A stretch of 64,000 nucleotides of DNA, from the NCBI GenBank assembly GCA_934539295.1, contig CAKTCN010000014.1:1-64000 (forward strand), written 5' to 3'. The stretch comes from an uncultured Allosphingosinicella sp. Its GTDB lineage: Bacteria > Pseudomonadota > Alphaproteobacteria > Sphingomonadales > Sphingomonadaceae. The notes under the pieces are model-generated. The model did no database searches, was not told the origin of the DNA, and worked only from the letters and a program-made list of their open reading frames with translations. Positions 29,174 through 38,304 of this stretch are shown piece after piece (position 1 is the stretch's first letter; the number at the start of each line of letters is the position of its first letter). The translations under genes were made by a program, and so were the position numbers.

Positions 29174-30391
29174 ATGTTGCTGGCGAAAGTGCTCCGCCGG
29201 CTCGTCCGACGCGGCGAGCTCGTTATCATCGATCACAAGGGTGCCGAGCATCGCTTCGGCAGCGGTTCGCCGGACCTGCCGTTCGTGCGCATCCGCTTCA
29301 CCGACGGCGGCGTGCCGCTCGACATCCTGCGCGACAGCAGCCTCGGCACCGCCGAGGCCTATATGGACGGGCGGCTGGTGATGGAACAGGGCGAGATCAT
29401 CGACCTGGTCGACCTTATCCGCGGCAACGCGCCGTGGGGCTCGGGTGCCGGCAAGGGCTGGCTGGGACGCGGCAGCAAATCGCTGCTGCGTCGCCTCGAC
29501 GCGGTCAATTACGAGCGGCGATCCAGGCGCAACGTCGCCCATCATTACGACCTGTCGGGCCGCCTCTACGATCTCTTCCTCGACCGCGACCGGCAATATA
29601 GCTGCGCTTATTATACCAGCCCCGACGTCGATCTCGACCAGGCGCAGGCGGACAAGAAGGCGCATATCGCCGCCAAGCTGGCGCTGTCGCCGGGACAGCG
29701 GGTGCTCGACATCGGCTGCGGCTGGGGCGGGATGGCGCTGTACCTGAACCGCGTCGCGGACGTCGACGTGCTCGGCATCACCCTGTCGGAGGAACAGCTC
29801 AAGGTCGCGCGCGAGCGGGCGGAAGCGGCGGGCGTCGCCGACCGGGTCAAATTCGAACTGATCGACTATCGCCAGATCGAAGGTCGTTTCGACCGGATCG
29901 TGTCGGTCGGCATGTTCGAGCATGTCGGCCCGCCGCACTACGAAACCTTCTTCAACACGTGCCGCGAGCTGCTCGGCTATGACGGCGTGATGCTGCTCCA
30001 TACGATCGGGCGCATGGGCGGGCCGGGCAGCACCGACAAGTTCACGTCGAAATACATCTTCCCGGGCGGCTACATCCCGGCCCTGTCGGAGATGGTGGCG
30101 GCGAGCGAGAAGGCGCGACTGCCCATCTCGGACGTCGAAGTGCTGCGCGTCCACTACGCCTACACACTCAAGGAATGGTATCGCCGCACGGTCGAGAACC
30201 GCGAGGCGATCGTGGCACTGTACGACGAGCGCTTCTTCCGCATGTGGCAGTTTTACCTGGCCGGCGCCTGGGCATCCTTCACCCATGGCGGCATGGTCAA
30301 CTTCCAGGTCCAATATGCCCGCAACCGCCACGCCTTGCCGCTGACCCGCGACTATATGGTCGAGGCGGAAGGGCGGTATCGGTCGGCGTAG
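29174..30391 (+). CDS. cfa: Cyclopropane-fatty-acyl-phospholipid synthase
   Basis: A 405-residue SAM-dependent enzyme that adds a methylene bridge to unsaturated acyl chains of membrane phospholipids. SAM-binding motif VLDIGCGWGGMALYL, followed by GITLSEEQLKVARER, VSVGMFEHVGPPHYETFF and HYAYTLKEWYRR, all standard for Cfa. About 120 N-terminal residues form the usual accessory domain. AGGAGG lies at 29162-29167. A bidirectional terminator at 30487-30523 closes the gene. Confidence 0.94.
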   Translation: MLLAKVLRRLVRRGELVIIDHKGAEHRFGSGSPDLPFVRIRFTDGGVPLDILRDSSLGTAEAYMDGRLVMEQGEIIDLVDLIRGNAPWGSGAGKGWLGRGSKSLLRRLDAVNYERRSRRNVAHHYDLSGRLYDLFLDRDRQYSCAYYTSPDVDLDQAQADKKAHIAAKLALSPGQRVLDIGCGWGGMALYLNRVADVDVLGITLSEEQLKVARERAEAAGVADRVKFELIDYRQIEGRFDRIVSVGMFEHVGPPHYETFFNTCRELLGYDGVMLLHTIGRMGGPGSTDKFTSKYIFPGGYIPALSEMVAASEKARLPISDVEVLRVHYAYTLKEWYRRTVENREAIVALYDERFFRMWQFYLAGAWASFTHGGMVNFQVQYARNRHALPLTRDYMVEAEGRYRSA

Positions 30392-30400
30392 CCGCATCGC

Positions 30401-30474
30401 GTCATCGCGAGGAGCTTAGCGACGAAGCGATCCAGACTGCATCAACGCCGCTCTGGCTTGCTTCGCTTGGCTCG
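30401..30474. repeat. Dispersed inverted repeat, family A, copy 2 (degenerate)
   Basis: The left arm 30401-30435 (GTCATCGCGAGGAGCTTAGC then GACGAAGCGATCCAG) matches the reverse complement of the right arm of the copy at 1502-1583 at most positions. The right arm (CTCTGGCTTGCTTCGCTTGG, 30450-30469) has decayed. It lies between the convergent cfa and rplT genes. Confidence 0.7.
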
Positions 30475-30486
30475 GAGCTGAAATAG

Positions 30487-30523
30487 AAAAAGGCGCGGGA
30501 AGCATCTGCCTCCCGCGCCTTTT
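30487..30523. terminator. Bidirectional terminator between cfa and rplT
   Basis: AAGGCGCGGGA and TCCCGCGCCTT pair around a 10-base loop, with AAAAA before and TTTT after, so the hairpin is followed by a T run in both directions. It serves the convergent cfa (plus) and rpmI-rplT (minus) transcripts. Confidence 0.88.
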
Positions 30524-30545
30524 CTGTTCGCTTGTCGCTGGTGGC

Positions 30546-30911
30546 TTACGCCTGCTGCGGCAGGGCTCCGCGCGCCTGGGCGATGATCGCCTTGAAGGCG
30601 TCGCCCTCGTGCATCGCGATGTCGGCCAGGACCTTCCGGTCGAGATCGACGCCGGCGAGCTTCAGGCCGTGCATGAACTGGCCGTAGGTCAGGCCTTCCA
30701 CGCGGACCGCGGCGTTGATGCGCTGGATCCAGAGGGCGCGGAAGCTCCTCTTCTTAACCTTGCGGTCGCGATAGGCGTACTGGCCGGCCTTTTCGACGGC
30801 CTGGCGGGCGATGCGGATCGTGTTCTTGCGACGGCCATAATAGCCCTTCGCCTGTTCCAGGATCCGCTTGTGCTTGGCACGAGTCGTCGTACCGCGCTTG
30901 ATGCGTGACAT
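30546..30911 (-). CDS. rplT: 50S ribosomal protein L20
   Basis: A 121-residue highly basic ribosomal protein that binds 23S rRNA early in 50S assembly ([56 protein letters not shown]). It follows rpmI by 14 bases. infC, which usually heads this operon, is not present next to it. Confidence 0.97.
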   Translation of the reverse strand: MSRIKRGTTTRAKHKRILEQAKGYYGRRKNTIRIARQAVEKAGQYAYRDRKVKKRSFRALWIQRINAAVRVEGLTYGQFMHGLKLAGVDLDRKVLADIAMHEGDAFKAIIAQARGALPQQA

Positions 30912-30925
30912 GGCTCAAATACTCC

Positions 30926-31129
30926 TTAGTTCAGGCCGTAGGGCGCCCAGAGCTTCACGCGTGCCGTGTCGGCAGTGGCGAGAACTTCGGTGCCGCGGTT
31001 CTGGCGGATGTACTTGGCATTGTGGCTGATCAGCCGGTGGCGCTTGCCAGCGACGCCATGCTTCACCTTGCCGGTGGCGGTGAGCTTGAAGCGCTTCTTG
31101 ACGCCGCTCTTGGTCTTGAGCTTGGGCAT
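30926..31129 (-). CDS. rpmI: 50S ribosomal protein L35
   Basis: A 67-residue basic protein with the family start [20 protein letters not shown] and [17 protein letters not shown]. It is co-transcribed with rplT. A ribosome site (AAGGAGACG upstream on the minus strand, 31134-31142) precedes the ATG. The 147 bases upstream hold the operon promoter. Confidence 0.97.
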   Translation of the reverse strand: MPKLKTKSGVKKRFKLTATGKVKHGVAGKRHRLISHNAKYIRQNRGTEVLATADTARVKLWAPYGLN

Positions 31130-31257
31130 TTTCGTCTCCTTTGCCGCTGATTAGGCGGACGATTATGAACAGCCACGGCAGCCCTTATCGGCCGGGCCGT
31201 TCGATTCTTCCAACAGGCTGGAAAGAGCGCGCCTATAAGGGGCGGCGCCTTCCTTGG

Positions 31258-31286
31258 CAAGTTACCAGGGGCCAAGTTACCAGGGG
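31258..31286. repeat. Tandem 14-bp direct repeat
   Basis: CAAGTTACCAGGGG occurs twice (31258-31271 and 31273-31286), one base apart, across the stop codon of the SDR gene. One copy supplies the end of the coding sequence; the other is a duplicate just outside it. Confidence 0.75.
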
Positions 31287-31933
31287 ATGCTCTTCCCCTG
31301 GAAATCGAGGAACGCGCCCGACTGGCGCGGCTCCAGATCCTCGATCACGCGGCGAAGGCCCGCGATGCTTTCCTCCGGCGTGGTCGGAGCCGATGCACCG
31401 CCCATGTCGGTCTGCACCCAGCCGGGATGCAGCACGGCGACAGTGAGCGGCTTCCCGCGCAGGTCAAGCGCCAGCGACTTCCACGCCGCATTGAGAGCCG
31501 CCTTGGACGAGCGATAGGCGATCATGCCGCCGGACGTATTGTCGGCGATGCTGCCCATCTTGCTGGTGATCGCCACCATCGTGCCGCCCGGCGCAACCAA
31601 AGGCGCCAGCGCGCGGCCGAGCAAGGTAGGCGCGATCGTGTTGACGGCGAAGGTGTTCAGCCAGCCATCCGCCTCCGGCTCGCGCGGGCCGTAGACGCCG
31701 GCATTGAGGATAACGACTTCGAACGCTTCGTTGCCGACGCTCTCGGCGAAGGCGTCGACCGTGCCCAGATCCGCGACGTCGAGCCGCTCGACCCGGTCGG
31801 CTATCCCATCCAGCCGCGCGGCGGCGGCATCGTCGCGCACGGTAGCGACCACGCGCCAGCCGTCCGCAGCATATTGGCGGGCGAATTCGAGACCGAGGCC
31901 GCGGCCTGCGCCGGTGATAAGGACGGTGGGCAT
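31277..31933 (-). CDS. Short-chain dehydrogenase/reductase
   Basis: A 218-residue SDR with the NAD(P)-binding TGAGRGLGLEFARQYA, the NAG motif (LNAGVYGP) and the catalytic YRSSK. The end, FLDFQGKSIPW, resembles the C-factor/sniffer-like SDR subgroup; substrate unknown. It starts 10 bases after the end of prs, with AAGGGAG before its ATG, so it is translated from the same message. Confidence 0.88.
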   Translation of the reverse strand: MPTVLITGAGRGLGLEFARQYAADGWRVVATVRDDAAAARLDGIADRVERLDVADLGTVDAFAESVGNEAFEVVILNAGVYGPREPEADGWLNTFAVNTIAPTLLGRALAPLVAPGGTMVAITSKMGSIADNTSGGMIAYRSSKAALNAAWKSLALDLRGKPLTVAVLHPGWVQTDMGGASAPTTPEESIAGLRRVIEDLEPRQSGAFLDFQGKSIPW

Positions 31934-31943
31934 GATGGCTCCC

Positions 31944-32879
31944 TTAATCGAACAGGCTCGACACCGAACTCTCGTCGGCGATGCGGCGGATCGCCTCGGC
32001 GAGCAGGGGCGCGATGGTGAGGATGCGGATATTGTCGGCGTCCTTGACCGTGTCGTGCAGCGCGATCGAATCGGTCACCACCAGTTCGCGCAGCACCGAA
32101 TTCTGGACGCGCGCCACCGCGCCGCCCGACAGAACGCCGTGGCTGCAATAAGCCACCACGTCCTCGGCCCCGCCCTGCTTCAGCGCGGCGGCGGCGTTGC
32201 ACAGGGTGCCGGCCGAATCGACGATGTCGTCGATCAGGATGCAGAAGCGCCCCTCCACGTCGCCGATGATGTTCATCACCTCCGACTCGCCCGGCTTCTC
32301 GCGGCGCTTGTCGACGATCGCGAGGGGCGCATTGTTGAGCCGCTTGGCGAGCGCGCGAGCGCGCACCACGCCGCCCACGTCGGGCGAGACGACCGTGATA
32401 TTCTCTGCCACGAAGCGCGCCTGGATGTCGGCCGACATGACCGGTGCGGCGAACAGATTGTCGGTGGGGATGTCGAAGAAGCCCTGGATCTGCCCGGCAT
32501 GGAGGTCCACCGACAGCACGCGGTCGGCGCCTGCCGTGGTGATGAGGTTGGCCACCAGCTTGGCCGAGATCGGCGTGCGCGGGCCGGGCTTCCGGTCCTG
32601 CCGGGCATAGCCGAAATAGGGCAGCACGGCGGTAATCCGCTTGGCCGACGCACGTTTCAGCGCGTCGATGCAGATCAGCAGCTCCATCAAATTGTCGTTG
32701 GCGGGATAGGCGGTCGACTGGATCACGAACACGTCCTCGCCGCGCACATTCTCCTGGATTTCGACGAACACTTCCTCGTCGGCGAAGCGGCGCACCGACG
32801 CCTGCGTCACCGGCATCTCCAGATAGGCGGCGATATCGCGCACCAGCTGAAGGTTTGAATTGCCCGACATCAACTTCAT
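31944..32879 (-). CDS. prs: Ribose-phosphate pyrophosphokinase
   Basis: A 311-residue enzyme that makes PRPP from ribose 5-phosphate and ATP. Family phrases: [74 protein letters not shown] (each seen in part), and the PRPP loop [12 protein letters not shown]. The start at 32879 is chosen by similarity; the frame extends 37 codons more without it. Head-to-head with gltX, 97 bases apart. Confidence 0.96.
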   Translation of the reverse strand: MKLMSGNSNLQLVRDIAAYLEMPVTQASVRRFADEEVFVEIQENVRGEDVFVIQSTAYPANDNLMELLICIDALKRASAKRITAVLPYFGYARQDRKPGPRTPISAKLVANLITTAGADRVLSVDLHAGQIQGFFDIPTDNLFAAPVMSADIQARFVAENITVVSPDVGGVVRARALAKRLNNAPLAIVDKRREKPGESEVMNIIGDVEGRFCILIDDIVDSAGTLCNAAAALKQGGAEDVVAYCSHGVLSGGAVARVQNSVLRELVVTDSIALHDTVKDADNIRILTIAPLLAEAIRRIADESSVSSLFD

Positions 32880-32976
32880 GTGATCTGTTCCTGCTGCCCG
32901 TCGCGCCCTCTTACGCGCGCGACCTCCGAAGGCAAGGGCGTTGCCCCTGCGCGGCGTGACGCCTAGACGGCGCACC

Positions 32977-34305
32977 ATGCAGATCGTCACCCGTTTCGCG
33001 CCGTCGCCGACCGGCCGGCTTCATGTCGGCAACATCCGCACCGCGCTTCACAGCTTCCTGTGGGCGCGCAAGAATGGCGGCGCCTTCCTGCTGCGCCTGG
33101 ACGATACCGACCGGGAGCGTTCTACCGAGGCGTTCGTGGATGCGATCCGCGCGGATCTGGCCTGGCTGGGGCTGAACCCCGATGGCGAGCGGCGGCAGTC
33201 GGAGCGGTTCGGCCTGTACGACGCGGCGCTGGAAAGGCTGCACGCGGAGGGTCGCGTCTATCCGGCCTATGAAACGGCGCAGGAACTGGACCTCAAGCGC
33301 AAGGTGCAGCTGAGCCGGGGCAAGCCACCGGTCTACGATCGTGCTGCACTTGGGCTGAGCGATGAAGAGCGCGCGGCGCTGGAAGCGGAAGGACGGCGGC
33401 CGCACTGGCGCTTCAAGCTCGACCATGGCGCCCCGATCCGCTGGCATGACGAAATCCGCGGCGACCAGAGCTTCGATCCGGCGCTGCTGTCCGACCCGGT
33501 GATCCGGCGCGAGGATGGCAGCTGGCTCTATATGCTGCCGAGCGTGGTCGACGATATCGACATGGGCGTGACCCATGTGATGCGCGGCGAGGACCATGTC
33601 ACCAACACCGCGCTCCAGATCCAGATGTTCGAGGCGCTGAGCGGCAATGTGCCCGCCTTTGCCCATGCCGCGTTGCTGGTCGGGTCGGAGGGCAAATTGT
33701 CCAAGCGGCTCGGCTCGCTCGGCGTCGATGGCATGCGCGATGACGGGATTGAGGCGATCGCTTTGCTCGCCAAGCTCGCGCGGATCGGCACCAGCCTTCC
33801 CGTCGAGCCGGTGACGGACGTGGCGCCGCTTGCCGACGGCTTCCGCTTCGACAGCTTCGGCCGCGCCCCTGCGCGGTTCGACATGGAGGAACTGGCGGCG
33901 CTTAATGCGCGCGTCGTGCACCAGCTCGATTTCGAGGCGGTGGCCGAGCGGCTTCCGGCGGGGCTCGACGCAGCGGCCTGGGGTGCGATCCGGCCCAATC
34001 TCAAGACCGTGGCCGAGGCGGCGGACTGGTGGGCAATCGTGCAGGGGCCGGTGCGCGCCGATGTGGCGGAAGAGGATCGCGCGTTCCTGATTGAAGCAGC
34101 GGAAGCGGCGGAGCGGATCGACTGGACCGATGCACCGTGGAAGGCGCTGACGACGGCGCTCAAGGCGGCGAGCGGGCGTAGCGGCAAGGCCCTGTTCCTT
34201 CCGCTGCGCCGCGCGCTGACCGGGCGCGACAGCGGGCCAGAAATGGCGGCGCTCCTCCCGCTGATCGGGCGCGACGAGGCGGTGAAGCGGCTGCGGGCGG
34301 CATAG
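32977..34305 (+). CDS. gltX: Glutamate-tRNA ligase
   Basis: A 442-residue class I aminoacyl-tRNA synthetase with the HIGH-type motif [18 protein letters not shown] and the KMSKS-type motif [16 protein letters not shown]-like sequence appears as [11 protein letters not shown]. It charges tRNA-Glu (possibly also tRNA-Gln in organisms using the amidotransferase route). The start at 32977 matches the family beginning. The 236-base gap after it holds a family B repeat. Confidence 0.95.
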   Translation: MQIVTRFAPSPTGRLHVGNIRTALHSFLWARKNGGAFLLRLDDTDRERSTEAFVDAIRADLAWLGLNPDGERRQSERFGLYDAALERLHAEGRVYPAYETAQELDLKRKVQLSRGKPPVYDRAALGLSDEERAALEAEGRRPHWRFKLDHGAPIRWHDEIRGDQSFDPALLSDPVIRREDGSWLYMLPSVVDDIDMGVTHVMRGEDHVTNTALQIQMFEALSGNVPAFAHAALLVGSEGKLSKRLGSLGVDGMRDDGIEAIALLAKLARIGTSLPVEPVTDVAPLADGFRFDSFGRAPARFDMEELAALNARVVHQLDFEAVAERLPAGLDAAAWGAIRPNLKTVAEAADWWAIVQGPVRADVAEEDRAFLIEAAEAAERIDWTDAPWKALTTALKAASGRSGKALFLPLRRALTGRDSGPEMAALLPLIGRDEAVKRLRAA

Positions 34306-34345
34306 GGCCACCAGTTCGAAGAGTTGCCTGTCTGCACTCTCCACT

Positions 34346-34425
34346 CCGTTCCTTTCGAGCGAAGTCGAGAAACGATCACCCGCATTGCTCCATGAAGGTT
34401 TCTCGACTTCGCTCGAAACAAACGG
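34346..34425. repeat. Dispersed inverted repeat, family B, copy 2
   Basis: Left arm 34346-34373 (CCGTTCCTTTCGAGCGAAGT then CGAGAAAC) and right arm 34397-34425 (GGTTTCTCGACTTCGCTCGA then AACAAACGG) are near-perfect inverted repeats 23 bases apart. The sequence between the arms differs from the other copy at 23930-24000, so only the arms are conserved. Confidence 0.82.
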
Positions 34426-34541
34426 TCGGGGCACGCAATTGACGGCACCAACTTTGCCCGCGAACGTTATGGTATAACATTGTGATATGAGGTAACATTC
34501 CCTTTAGAGTCGCCGAAGCGGCCTGTTCGAGGAGAAGTGCC

Positions 34542-35210
34542 ATGCAAGAAGGAGGTTTCCACCAGACCAACCGGGTCAGCCCGACCCGACTCACCATCGT
34601 CATCGGGCTGCACGTCGCGGCCGTCGGCGCACTGGCCTTGACCAAGATGGAGACGCCGGTAGGCGAGATCTTCGATCCGATCGATATCATCGACGTGAAG
34701 CTGCCGCCTCCGCCTCCGCCGCCCGATCCGGACCCGCAACCGAGCCCCAAGGTCCAGCCGCGGTCGCAGGTGGATACGGTCGAGCGCGTCATTCCCCTCC
34801 CCAGCAACGACGACTTCGTGGTCACGCAGCAACCCCAGGACGACATCGTCTTCAACCCCGGCCCGATCGGAGCCGACGATCCGGTGCCGCAGTCGCAGAC
34901 GCTGCCCCCTCCTCCACTCCCGCCCGCTCCCGTCCGCATGGAGGCAAAGCTGCGCTCGGGCGACCTGCAGCCACCCTATCCTGCATCCGAGGAACGGCTC
35001 GGCAACGAGGGAATGGTGGTGGTGCGGGTCACCGTCGGCCCCGACGGGCGGGTCAAGGCGGTGGAGAAGGTGCGCGCGACCAGCGACGCCTTCTTCCGAT
35101 CGACCGAGCGTCATGCGCTGCGCGCCTGGCGGTTCGCGCCGGCGACCGAGGACGGCCGCCCGGTCGAGAGCCGCAAGACGATGACCTTGACCTTCCGTCT
35201 CGATGACTGA
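34542..35210 (+). CDS. tonB: Energy transducer TonB
   Basis: A 222-residue inner-membrane anchored protein: one N-terminal helix (LTIVIGLHVAAVGALAL), a proline-rich stretch (LPPPPPPPDPDPQPSPK and later PPPPLPPAPVR) that spans the periplasm, and a C-terminal TonB domain (LQPPYPASEERLGNEGMVVV, RATSDAFFRSTE, RAWRFAPAT). It passes proton-motive energy to outer-membrane receptors. No exbB/exbD are adjacent. A second TonB is encoded at 49.7 kb within the iron cluster. Confidence 0.92.
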   Translation: MQEGGFHQTNRVSPTRLTIVIGLHVAAVGALALTKMETPVGEIFDPIDIIDVKLPPPPPPPDPDPQPSPKVQPRSQVDTVERVIPLPSNDDFVVTQQPQDDIVFNPGPIGADDPVPQSQTLPPPPLPPAPVRMEAKLRSGDLQPPYPASEERLGNEGMVVVRVTVGPDGRVKAVEKVRATSDAFFRSTERHALRAWRFAPATEDGRPVESRKTMTLTFRLDD

Positions 35211-35265
35211 GCACTCGCTGCGGGGTGGGCTGGCGAAACCGGCCCGCCCCGCTTATCTTGGCCGC

Positions 35266-35583
35266 ATGGCACTTCCCCGTCCGTCATCGCCCCGCGCCGT
35301 CTGGGCCGATCTCAAGGCCTTCATCCGCGGGCGCGAGAAGCATCAGCTGATCGCCGCCGGTGCGGCGGTGCTGATCCCGACCGTGCTGATCGCCGGCTTC
35401 TACCTCGACGCGCGCAGTCTCGGGCCCAAGGAGCAGGTGATCTACGTCGACAGCTGGTCCGCCGACCGCAGCGATGCCGAGATCGTCGCCCAGCAGAAGA
35501 TCGACCAGGCCGCCAAGGACAAGCGCGCGGCCGAACGGCAGGCGGTGTACAAGGAATTGCAGGAACGCACCGGCACAAAATGA
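35266..35583 (+). CDS. Small single-helix membrane protein of unknown function
   Basis: A 105-residue protein with a single membrane helix (HQLIAAGAAVLIPTVLIAGF) and a charged C-terminal part with likely coiled coil (IVAQQKIDQAAKDKRAAERQ). YVDSWSADRSDAEIVAQQK is the most conserved-looking stretch; similar proteins occur in sphingomonads without a known role. The ATG at 35266 is preferred over one at 35203 that overlaps tonB, since the earlier segment reads as low-quality sequence. It overlaps ribD by four bases (AATGA), so is co-translated with it. Confidence 0.7.
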   Translation: MALPRPSSPRAVWADLKAFIRGREKHQLIAAGAAVLIPTVLIAGFYLDARSLGPKEQVIYVDSWSADRSDAEIVAQQKIDQAAKDKRAAERQAVYKELQERTGTK

Positions 35584-36548
35584 ACGACGCTGCCTGGATG
35601 AAGGCGGCGATTGCGCTCGGTGCGCAGAGCCGCGGCCGCACCGCACCCAACCCCAATGTCGGCTGCCTCCTCGTGCGCGACGATGTGGTGGTCGGCGAAG
35701 GCCGCACGCAGTCTGGCGGCCGTCCCCATGCCGAGGCCGTGGCGCTCGATCAGGCGGGTGAAGCCGCGCGCGGCGCCACTGCCTATGTGACGCTCGAACC
35801 CTGTGCCCACCTCAGTCCGCGCGGTCCCGCCTGCGCGGACCTGCTGATCGCGGCTGGAGTGACACGCGTGGTCGCGGCCCTGACCGACCCCGATCTGCGT
35901 ACGAATGGCCAAGGCCTGGCCCGCATCGCCGCCGCGGGCATCGCGATCGAAGTCGGCGTCGAGGCTGAAGCGGCGGCGCGATCGATGGCGGGCTTCCTCA
36001 CCCGCATCCGCCTTGGCCGGCCCTATGTCACCTTGAAGCTCGCCATGTCGATCGACGGCAAGATTGCGCTCCCCTCGGGCGAGAGCAAATGGATCTCCGG
36101 CGAGGATGCCCGCGCCGACGTGCACCGCGAACGCGCCAGGGCCGACATGATCCTGGTCGGCCGTGGCACCTACGAGGCCGACCAGCCCAGGCTGGACGTG
36201 CGCCTTCCGGGCCTGGAGGATGCAAGCCCTGCCCGCGCGCTGCTGACCCGCGGTGACGGCGCAGAGGGCTGGACTCGCCTGTCCGCACCCGAGGACATAT
36301 TCGACCTTCGCGACGTCAACGACCTGCTGGTCGAAGGCGGCGCCGGGGCGGCGAGCGCCTTCCTCTCCGCCGATCTGGTCGATCGCCTGCTCATCTACCG
36401 CGCGCCCGTGCTGATTGGCGAAGGCAAGCAGTCGCTGGGCTATATCGGCCTGACCGCGCTCGCCGATGCGCATGGGCGGTGGGAGCTCACCGACCATGAG
36501 CCGCTTGGCAGGGACCGGCTTGAGGTCTACGAGCGCGTCCGTTCATAA
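35580..36548 (+). CDS. ribD: Bifunctional riboflavin biosynthesis protein RibD
   Basis: A 322-residue two-domain enzyme. The N-terminal deaminase has the zinc site HAEAVAL and LEPCAHLSPRGPACADLL; the C-terminal reductase shows YVTLKLAMSIDGKIALPSGE (core LKLAMSIDGKIA), WISGEDARADVHRERARADMILVGRGT (in part), and DLLVEGGAGAASAFL. It carries out the second and third steps from GTP to lumazine precursor. First of three consecutive riboflavin genes; ribB/ribA are not in the window and no FMN riboswitch is seen before it. Confidence 0.95.
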   Translation: MNDAAWMKAAIALGAQSRGRTAPNPNVGCLLVRDDVVVGEGRTQSGGRPHAEAVALDQAGEAARGATAYVTLEPCAHLSPRGPACADLLIAAGVTRVVAALTDPDLRTNGQGLARIAAAGIAIEVGVEAEAAARSMAGFLTRIRLGRPYVTLKLAMSIDGKIALPSGESKWISGEDARADVHRERARADMILVGRGTYEADQPRLDVRLPGLEDASPARALLTRGDGAEGWTRLSAPEDIFDLRDVNDLLVEGGAGAASAFLSADLVDRLLIYRAPVLIGEGKQSLGYIGLTALADAHGRWELTDHEPLGRDRLEVYERVRS

Positions 36549-36588
36549 CCCGCAACGCGTGCCATCTTCGCGCGCGTGGAGAAGCTTG

Positions 36589-37194
36589 GTGTTCACCGGA
36601 ATCATCACCGACGTTGGCCGCATCGAAAGGGTCGAGCAGCGCGGCGACACGCGCATCTTCATCGCCTGCGCCTACGACTTGTCCAACGTCGATCTTGGCG
36701 CCTCCATCGCCTGTTCGGGCGTGTGCCTGACCGTGGTGGACAAGGGTCCGGATTGGTTCGCGGTCGACGTGTCGGCCGAGACGATCAGCCGTACCGCCAC
36801 AGACATGTGGGTGGAGGGGCGCCGCCTCAACCTCGAACGCGCATTGAAGGTCGGCGACGAGTTGGGCGGACATATTGTCACCGGCCATGTCGACGGCGTC
36901 GGCGAAGTGGTGGGCGTATGCCCCGAGGGCGACTCGCGCCGCATCGGCATCTCGGTCCCGGGCTCGCTCGCGCCCTACCTGTCGGAGAAGGGCTCGGTCA
37001 CCGTCGACGGCGTGTCGCTGACGGTCAACCAGGTCGCCGATCAGGCGGACGGATCGACCCACTTCTCCCTCAACATCATTCCTCACACGGCCGAGCAGAC
37101 CACCCTGGCTGCCCTGGCACCCGGAAGCGCCGTGAACATCGAAATCGATGTGCTCGCCCGCTATCTGGGCCGCATGATGGACCTTCGGCGCTGA
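36589..37194 (+). CDS. ribE: Riboflavin synthase alpha chain
   Basis: A 201-residue protein with two lumazine-binding repeats; the first begins [16 protein letters not shown], the second follows [16 protein letters not shown]. It dismutates two lumazines into riboflavin. The start is a GTG at 36589 after GGAGAAG (36578-36584), giving the family N-terminus MFTGIITD. It lies 40 bases after ribD and 43 before ribH. Confidence 0.95.
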   Translation: MFTGIITDVGRIERVEQRGDTRIFIACAYDLSNVDLGASIACSGVCLTVVDKGPDWFAVDVSAETISRTATDMWVEGRRLNLERALKVGDELGGHIVTGHVDGVGEVVGVCPEGDSRRIGISVPGSLAPYLSEKGSVTVDGVSLTVNQVADQADGSTHFSLNIIPHTAEQTTLAALAPGSAVNIEIDVLARYLGRMMDLRR

Positions 37195-37237
37195 TCCGCG
37201 CGATCACGCCCCTGCACCAATTTCTGGAGAACTGACC

Positions 37238-37654
37238 TTGGCCAAGCTGCTGATCGTCGAAGCGCGCTTCTACGACCACCTCAACGACCTGCTGCTGGAA
37301 GGCGCGCGCGCCGCGATCGCCGATGCGGGGCACGAACATGAAACGGTGACGGTGCCGGGCGCACTGGAAGTGCCGGGGGCGATCGCGCTGGCAGCCGAGA
37401 GCGGCCGCTATGACGGCTTCGTCGCGCTTGGGGTGGTGATCCGCGGCGAAACCTACCATTTCGAGATCGTGGCCGGCGAAAGCGCACGCGGCATCATGGC
37501 GCTGACCATGGACGGGCTCGCGATCGGCAACGGCATCCTGACCGTCGAGAACGAAGCACAGGCCCTTACCCGCGCCCGGCCCGACGAGAAGAACAAGGGC
37601 GGCGAGGCAGCCAGGGCGGCGCTCGCCATGATGGCGCTGAAGGATCGGTTCTGA
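37238..37654 (+). CDS. ribH: 6,7-dimethyl-8-ribityllumazine synthase
   Basis: A 138-residue subunit of lumazine synthase, which joins the ribityl pyrimidine with dihydroxybutanone phosphate. Motifs: [17 protein letters not shown] (in part), [30 protein letters not shown] with the catalytic His, and [16 protein letters not shown]. The start is TTG at 37238, with GGAGA at 37226-37230. A palindromic hairpin follows the gene. Confidence 0.95.
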   Translation: MAKLLIVEARFYDHLNDLLLEGARAAIADAGHEHETVTVPGALEVPGAIALAAESGRYDGFVALGVVIRGETYHFEIVAGESARGIMALTMDGLAIGNGILTVENEAQALTRARPDEKNKGGEAARAALAMMALKDRF

Positions 37655-37662
37655 AAAGATCG

Positions 37663-37684
37663 CCTCCCGCCTGCAGGCGGGAGG
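37663..37684. terminator. Hairpin between convergent ribH and bamE
   Basis: CCTCCCGCCTG and CAGGCGGGAGG form a perfect 22-base palindrome between the two convergent genes. On the minus strand it is followed six bases later by TTTT, so it fits best as the bamE terminator; on the plus strand no T run follows. Confidence 0.65.
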
Positions 37685-37693
37685 TGCGACGGA

Positions 37694-38167
37694 TCAGCGC
37701 GGATTGTCGGCCGTAGGCGGTGCCTGGCCGGCAGCACCGACCGCGCCGATATTGCCGAACAATTCCTGGAAGAAGCCGCTCTCGCGGCCCAGCGTCGGCG
37801 TCTTCTCGCCATAAGGATTGATCGACGCGATCTGGTCGATGCCCGTGCGGTTCACCGTCGTGACATTGCCCGCATCGTCGAAGCGAACATGAAGCACCGT
37901 CTGCTCGACCGGGTTCGGCATCTGGAATCCAAAGTTGCGGGTGTTGCGCGATACATAATACCAGTCGCGCTGATCGAACTGCCCGACAAAGGTCGGACGG
38001 CCGAGCGTGCCGGTGACCGAGTCGCGATTATCCACGCCGGGCTGCACAGAGGAGACAAGGGCTTCGTCGACCAGGTAGCCCTGATGGTCCCGGATCTGGG
38101 TGCAGCCGGCCGTCAGCCCTGCCGCGCCCACCAGCGCCAACATCGCGCTTCGTGCTTTCCGGGTCAT
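37694..38167 (-). CDS. bamE: Outer-membrane assembly lipoprotein BamE
   Basis: A 157-residue SmpA/OmlA-domain lipoprotein of the BAM complex that inserts beta-barrel proteins in the outer membrane. A signal peptide ends in the lipobox LTAGC (C22). Family phrases: SSVQPGVDNRDSVTGTLGRP (in part), DWYYVSRNTRNFGF and VLHVRFDDAGNVTTVNRTG. Start uncertain by two codons: ATG at 38167, or a TTG at 38173 better spaced from GGAG. Divergent from the bc1-chaperone gene. Confidence 0.92.
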   Translation of the reverse strand: MTRKARSAMLALVGAAGLTAGCTQIRDHQGYLVDEALVSSVQPGVDNRDSVTGTLGRPTFVGQFDQRDWYYVSRNTRNFGFQMPNPVEQTVLHVRFDDAGNVTTVNRTGIDQIASINPYGEKTPTLGRESGFFQELFGNIGAVGAAGQAPPTADNPR

Positions 38168-38304
38168 CCTCAATCATTCTCCACGAAAATCGGGCCGCTG
38201 CCGCGCCCGCCTTGCGGGCTGCAACGGCAAGCCCCAATATGCGAGGAAAGCTGAACGGCGCAAGTACGGCGCCCGGCCGCATCCACGATTGGGAAAACTA
38301 AAGA

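Noticed and set aside
31130..31276. infC or an L20 autoregulatory leader upstream of rpmI
   Set aside because: No IF-3 coding frame is present, and no clear pseudoknot leader can be recognised by eye.
35203..35580. Possible FMN riboswitch before ribD
   Set aside because: No RFN-element blocks are seen and the upstream space is filled by coding sequence.
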